A DNA stretch of 16,461 nt. Source: Trebonia sp. GTDB taxonomy: Bacteria; Actinomycetota; Actinomycetes; Streptosporangiales; Streptosporangiaceae. Within the stretch, counting starts at the first letter, position 1; each line of letters starts with the position of its first letter. Location of the stretch: positions 1 through 16,461 of the forward strand of contig JASHXJ010000422.1 of assembly GCA_030043595.1 (NCBI GenBank). The letters run 5' to 3'. A model generated the notes under the pieces. That model did no database searches. It was not told the DNA's origin and was given only the letters and a program-made list of their open reading frames with translations. The translations under genes were made by a program, and so were the position numbers. This document shows, one piece after another, positions 13,061 through 16,461 of the stretch.

Positions 13061-14203
13061 GTGCGGACGATCGTCATAGCCGGGCTTATCGCGGTCGCGG
13101 CCATATCCATCCCGCTCAGTTCGACCTCGGCAGCCACGGCCGCGACCGCGCCCTCCGAATCGCTTTCAGGCGTCTCGTGCGTGTCGGCGACGTACTGCAT
13201 GGCCGTCGGTTCCGGCCCGTCCGGCCCGCTCGCACTGCTGTGGAATGGCGCGACGTGGCGGAAGACCGCCGTGCCGCTGCCCGCGGGAAGCACCGCGGGC
13301 TTTCTGTCCAGCGTGTCGTGCACGTCCGCCGCTTACTGTGTCGCCGTCGGACGGTACGGCATGCAGCCCGTCGTCTTCTCGCTCGTGGAAACCTGGAACG
13401 GCAAGGCCTGGACGCCGTCCGCACTGCCGGGGCAGTACGGAGCGTATGTGACAAGCGTGTCGTGCGGGGCCGTGCGCAGCTGTGTCGCGGTCGGCGTCTC
13501 GTATCCGGTGAACATCGGCGCGGTGCAGCCGCTCGCCGAGACCCTGCACGGTACGACGTGGACGCTGCGCACGGTGCCCCTGCCCGCGGGCGAGGTGGGC
13601 GGGAGCCTGGACAGCGTGTCCTGCGCGTCGGCCACGCGCTGCGTCACCGCGGGCGAGTACTACACCGCGCGGAGCGGCTCGCTGCTTTTCCAGTCCTGGA
13701 ACGGCAGGGCGTTCTCGCGGATGAAGGCGGCCGTCCCGGCCGGCATGCCCGTGCTGGGCGGTGTGTCCTGCGTCTCGGCGGCGAACTGCTCCGCGGTCGC
13801 GGTATCGGGCACGACGTATCCGTTCACCTCGTTCGCTGAGCACTGGAACGGCAAGGAATGGTCCGTAGCGCGGGTCGCGTGGCCGAAGGGCACGGCCAAT
13901 CCCGTGCTCGGCGCCGTCTCGTGCGCCGTCCCCCGCAGCTGCGTCGCCGTCGGCGCCTTCGGGACGACCCCGCACAGCGTCGTCAGCCGGCCGGCGGCCG
14001 CGTCCTACAACGGCAGGTCCTGGACAGGGGTGAGCCTGCCCGCGCCGGCCGCGGGCCAGAGCAGCGCGCTGAACGCCGTCAGCTGCGTGTCCGCGGCAGA
14101 CTGTGTCGCGGTCGGCCAGGCCGGCCCGGCCAGCGGGCTGACCTCAAGTGCTCTCGCCGGCTTCTGGAACGGCAGGAGCTGGCGGCTGACCACCGCGTCC
14201 TGA
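13061..14203 (+). CDS. Exported seven-repeat protein, probable disulfide-stapled beta-propeller
   Basis: A 380-residue exported protein. The signal peptide is clear: R2, hydrophobic run IVIAGLIAVAAISIPL, then small residues with likely cleavage near AATA at about 28. The mature part is exactly seven repeats of 44-54 residues, each starting L-x-x-V-S-C-x5-C-x-A-V-G and ending in W-N-G-x-x-W plus a strand and P-x-P-x-G; some units deviate (LHG or YNG for WNG, AG for VG). Seven blade-like units suggest a closed beta-propeller with one Cys-x5-Cys staple per blade. No catalytic motif is visible; a binding role is likely. The GTG at 13061 follows AAGGAGG at good spacing. It sits between the AAA+ gene and its paralogue. 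The propeller fold is an inference. Confidence 0.82.
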   Translation: MRTIVIAGLIAVAAISIPLSSTSAATAATAPSESLSGVSCVSATYCMAVGSGPSGPLALLWNGATWRKTAVPLPAGSTAGFLSSVSCTSAAYCVAVGRYGMQPVVFSLVETWNGKAWTPSALPGQYGAYVTSVSCGAVRSCVAVGVSYPVNIGAVQPLAETLHGTTWTLRTVPLPAGEVGGSLDSVSCASATRCVTAGEYYTARSGSLLFQSWNGRAFSRMKAAVPAGMPVLGGVSCVSAANCSAVAVSGTTYPFTSFAEHWNGKEWSVARVAWPKGTANPVLGAVSCAVPRSCVAVGAFGTTPHSVVSRPAAASYNGRSWTGVSLPAPAAGQSSALNAVSCVSAADCVAVGQAGPASGLTSSALAGFWNGRSWRLTTAS

Positions 14204-14219
14204 CATGAGGGAGGCCGCC

Positions 14220-15404
14220 ATGCGGAGGGGCGCCATCGCTGCGCTGCCCGTGCTGGCCGCGCTCGGGGCTGTTCTCGGCTGCAGCGGCGCCCCGGCGGGC
14301 GCGGTCGCGGCGGGCATTTCCCCGGGCACGCTGCAATCCGCGCTCAGCGGGGTCTCGTGCGTGTCCTCGTCCTATTGCGTGGCCGTCGGGTCTGCGGGGC
14401 ACAGCGCGAACCCCGGCCCGGACACCGTACCGCTCGCGATGATCTGGAACGGCACGCAGTTGCGGGAGACCGCCGTGCCGCTGCCCAAGGGCTGGCCGCT
14501 CGGGCAGCTCGACAGCGTGTCGTGCGTATCCGCGTCCTATTGCGTGGCCGTCGGCGGATATGGCAGCGGCGGCTCCGGCGGCCCGCTCGCCGAGACGTGG
14601 AACGGCAGGGCGTGGACGGCGACCGAGCTGCCGTGGCCGGCCCGCAAGGACTACGTCGGCATCGCGGCCGTGTCCTGCGCGGTCGCGGGCAGCTGCGTCG
14701 TCACATTCGACGGCGCATCCGGGGAGCTGCTGACCGGCACGAAGTGGACGTGGCGCGAGGAGCCGCTGCCGAGGCGCAGCGCCGTCGGCGTCCTGTGGAC
14801 CGTCTCCTGTGTCAGGGCCGCGTACTGCGTCCTGGCAGGTGAGTTCAACAGGAATGAACACGACTCGCCGCTCTTCGAATTGTGGAACGGCAGGACCTTC
14901 ACGGCCATGAAGACGGGGCCTTACCCAGACCCAGGGAACCCAGAGGCGTCGACCGCAATGAGCACCGTGTCCTGCGCCTCGGCGAGCAGCTGCCTCGCCA
15001 CCGGAAGCACGACGCAGACCCCAGGGCCGGAGATCGCCCAGTCCATCGCCGCGCTGTGGAACGGGAAGACCTGGTCGTTCACCGCGCTGGCCGGACCCAG
15101 GGGATTCGGATTGCTGAGCGTGTGGTGCGTGTCGCCGTCCTACTGCATGGGCGTCGGGAACACCAACCACGGCACGGTCGATAACGCGCTGGCGATGTCC
15201 TACGACGGCCGGTCCTGGACTGTGACGAGCGTGCCCGCCCTGCCGGATGGCGACAGGAGCCAATTCGTGAGCATCAGCTGCGTGTCCCCGGCCTACTGCG
15301 TAGCGGTCGGCGGGGGCTGGACCCCGCCAGCCAATACGGTCACGAACGCGGGCCTCATCGGCTTCTGGAACGGCAAGAGCTGGCGGCTGGTCACCGTGTC
15401 CTAG
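14220..15404 (+). CDS. Exported seven-repeat paralogue, probable lipoprotein beta-propeller
   Basis: A 394-residue paralogue of the preceding protein. The start is ATG 14220 because GGGAGG lies six bases upstream; an in-frame ATG at 14205 would put that site inside the gene. The N-terminus MRRGAIAALPVLAALGAVLGC has a possible lipobox (VLG-C21), so it may be lipid-anchored where its neighbour is soluble. Seven repeats follow with the same VSC-x5-C...WNG-x-x-W plan. Repeat 3 lacks the usual WNG and is the most divergent; repeat 6 has VWC for VSC. Repeats correspond one to one with those of the neighbour (repeat 4 is G-E-x...LF-x-x-WNGRxF in both), so the entire gene was duplicated. It ends in a 4-bp CTAG overlap with the convergent MFS gene. 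Confidence 0.82.
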   Translation: MRRGAIAALPVLAALGAVLGCSGAPAGAVAAGISPGTLQSALSGVSCVSSSYCVAVGSAGHSANPGPDTVPLAMIWNGTQLRETAVPLPKGWPLGQLDSVSCVSASYCVAVGGYGSGGSGGPLAETWNGRAWTATELPWPARKDYVGIAAVSCAVAGSCVVTFDGASGELLTGTKWTWREEPLPRRSAVGVLWTVSCVRAAYCVLAGEFNRNEHDSPLFELWNGRTFTAMKTGPYPDPGNPEASTAMSTVSCASASSCLATGSTTQTPGPEIAQSIAALWNGKTWSFTALAGPRGFGLLSVWCVSPSYCMGVGNTNHGTVDNALAMSYDGRSWTVTSVPALPDGDRSQFVSISCVSPAYCVAVGGGWTPPANTVTNAGLIGFWNGKSWRLVTVS

Positions 15405-16461
15405 AGCACCTCTTCCGAACGGACGCGTGGTTCCACCCCAGCCCGTGCCGCTGCCGGCAGGCTTGTTGCTGTTATCTCAGGGGTGGCGCTGCGCTGGATG
15501 AGCAGCAGCGACGCTAGGCCGGCGCTGACCGCCACGGCCGCGATCACGACGGTCGCCCGCTGGAACGCCGCCAGTGCCTGCGGCCCGGCGGGGTGCCCGA
15601 GCACGGTGACCAGGATCGCGACGCCGAGCACGATGCCGACCTGGCGGGCCATGGTGACCACCCCCGACCCGGTGGCGAACCGGTGCGGTGGCACCGCCGA
15701 CACCGCCGCGCTCACCAGCGTGGGCAGCGTGAGGCCGACGCCGGTTCCCGTCATCAGCATGCCCGGCAGCATGTGGGCGGCGTAGTCCGGGGTGAGCGAC
15801 AGGTTGAGCCGCCAGAACACGCACCCGGCCGCATAGATGGCGCACCCGGCGGCGGCGACCGGCCCAGGGCCGACACGCCGCGCCAGCGGCCCGGCGCCGA
15901 CCGCCCAGAACGGCACGAGCAGCGGCCCTGGGGCGACGCCGAGGCCGGTGCGCAGCGCCGACCAGCCCCAGACGTCCTGGCACCACAGCGTCACCAGCAG
16001 CAGCATCGCGCCGAACGCGGTGCCGAACAGCAGGTTCGCCCCGGTCGCGGTGCCGAACCTGGGCAGCCGCAGCAGCTGCGGCTCGATGACCGGCGCCGGG
16101 TGGCGGGCGGAACGGCGGGCGAACACGGCGAGCAGGACGATCGCCGCGGCGATCGAGCCCAGCACCCGGGGCGAGGCCCAGCCCCAGTCGTCGGACTTGA
16201 CCAGGGCGAGGGCCAGCGCGCCGATCGCCACGGTGAAGATCGCCGCCCCGAGAGTGTCCGGGCGGTCACCCTCCCTGGCCGCCGGGGCGGCCGGCAGCAC
16301 CCGCAGGCTGGCGAGCAGCGCGACGGCCGCCACCGGCACGTTCACCAGGAACACCCAGCGCCAGCTCGCGGCGACAAGCGCGCCGCCAAGCACCGGGCCG
16401 AGCGCGGCTGCCGCTCCCCCGACCGAGGTCCAGCCGCGGATCGCGCCGGCGCGCTTGCCCG
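15401..16461 (-). CDS. DHA2-family MFS exporter (EmrB/QacA type), partial
   Basis: About 352 C-terminal residues of a drug:proton antiporter; the start lies beyond the right edge. The frame enters with GKRAGAIRGWTSVGG and AAAALGPVLGGALV, the G-x8-G-x3-GP-x2-GG antiporter motif C of TM5, followed by WRWVFLVNVPVA, a DHA hallmark. Repeated hydrophobic helices follow (FTVAIGALALALVK, SIAAAIVLLAVFA, LLFGTAFGAMLLLVTL, MLPGMLMTGTGVGLTLPTLV, VGIVLGVAILVTVLG, VVIAAVAVSAGLASLLLI). This fits the 14-helix DHA2 type that exports antibiotics and disinfectants. An internal GTG at 16393 is not a real start because the upstream codons are clearly family sequence. Substrate unknown. Confidence 0.92.
   Translation of the reverse strand, partial: GKRAGAIRGWTSVGGAAAALGPVLGGALVAASWRWVFLVNVPVAAVALLASLRVLPAAPAAREGDRPDTLGAAIFTVAIGALALALVKSDDWGWASPRVLGSIAAAIVLLAVFARRSARHPAPVIEPQLLRLPRFGTATGANLLFGTAFGAMLLLVTLWCQDVWGWSALRTGLGVAPGPLLVPFWAVGAGPLARRVGPGPVAAAGCAIYAAGCVFWRLNLSLTPDYAAHMLPGMLMTGTGVGLTLPTLVSAAVSAVPPHRFATGSGVVTMARQVGIVLGVAILVTVLGHPAGPQALAAFQRATVVIAAVAVSAGLASLLLIQRSATPEITATSLPAAARAGVEPRVRSEEVL

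Noticed and set aside
14079..15263. 394-codon open frame antisense to the second propeller gene
   Set aside because: Arg/Gly/Ala-rich composition without motifs; the plus strand shows seven conserved repeats and a signal peptide.
13150..15400. Repeated DNA segments suggesting a CRISPR-like or satellite array
   Set aside because: The repeats are the coding counterpart of protein repeats of 44-54 residues, in frame and diverged, with no constant repeat/unique spacer structure.

Overview
The window comes from a very GC-rich actinomycete chromosome. GTG start codons are common, purine-rich ribosome binding sites are strong, coding is dense on both strands, and the families are typical of Streptosporangiales/Streptomyces-like soil actinobacteria: an actinobacterial NACHT NTPase, COG2910 reductase, LURP-one/scramblase-like protein and DHA2-type MFS exporter. 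The genus cannot be read from the sequence. No rRNA, tRNA, CRISPR, transposase or phage gene was seen. Every stretch without a gene is shorter than 300 bases.

Left end (1-2200, minus strand): a PEP-dependent dihydroxyacetone kinase operon. Reading leftwards it holds a decayed aquaglyceroporin gene (only the second NPA-loop region survives), dhaK, dhaL, and the first 56 codons of a gene that begins with a PTS Enzyme I-type N-terminus. Junctions are tight (ATGA overlap, 5-base gap, ATGA overlap). A long imperfect dyad with TGTTCG/CGAACA half-sites lies upstream and is a likely operator.

2199-4653 (plus strand): a DUF429 protein, a COG2910-type NAD(P)-binding reductase, a cluster of hairpins acting as terminator, then a TetR-type regulator preceded by a perfect 11-bp-arm palindrome and a second smaller one, probably its own operator.

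4663-8581: an unrecognised 349-residue protein (minus), a 230-base gap with an inverted pair of a previously unnamed interspersed repeat, a large NACHT-type STAND NTPase (minus), and a divergent small membrane protein (plus). The NACHT protein belongs to a superfamily rich in immune sensors, so this is a candidate defence locus.

8604-11342: a GNAT acetyltransferase and a tiny stand-alone CBM48-like protein (minus, probably one transcript), a MetE/UROD-superfamily protein that keeps metal-ligand-like His-x-Cys and Cys residues (plus), and a scramblase/LURP-one-like protein (minus) whose 3' end overlaps the MetE-like gene by 72 bp. A third copy of the interspersed repeat lies upstream of the scramblase-like gene.

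11588-15404 (plus strand): the most unusual block. A AAA+ ATPase with a BCS1-like Walker B is followed at short spacing by two exported paralogues, each built of exactly seven repeats with a Cys-x5-Cys pair and a WNGxxW-type motif in most repeats. These are probably disulfide-stapled seven-bladed beta-propellers. The second gene ends in a 4-bp convergent stop overlap with a DHA2-family MFS exporter (minus) that runs off the right edge.
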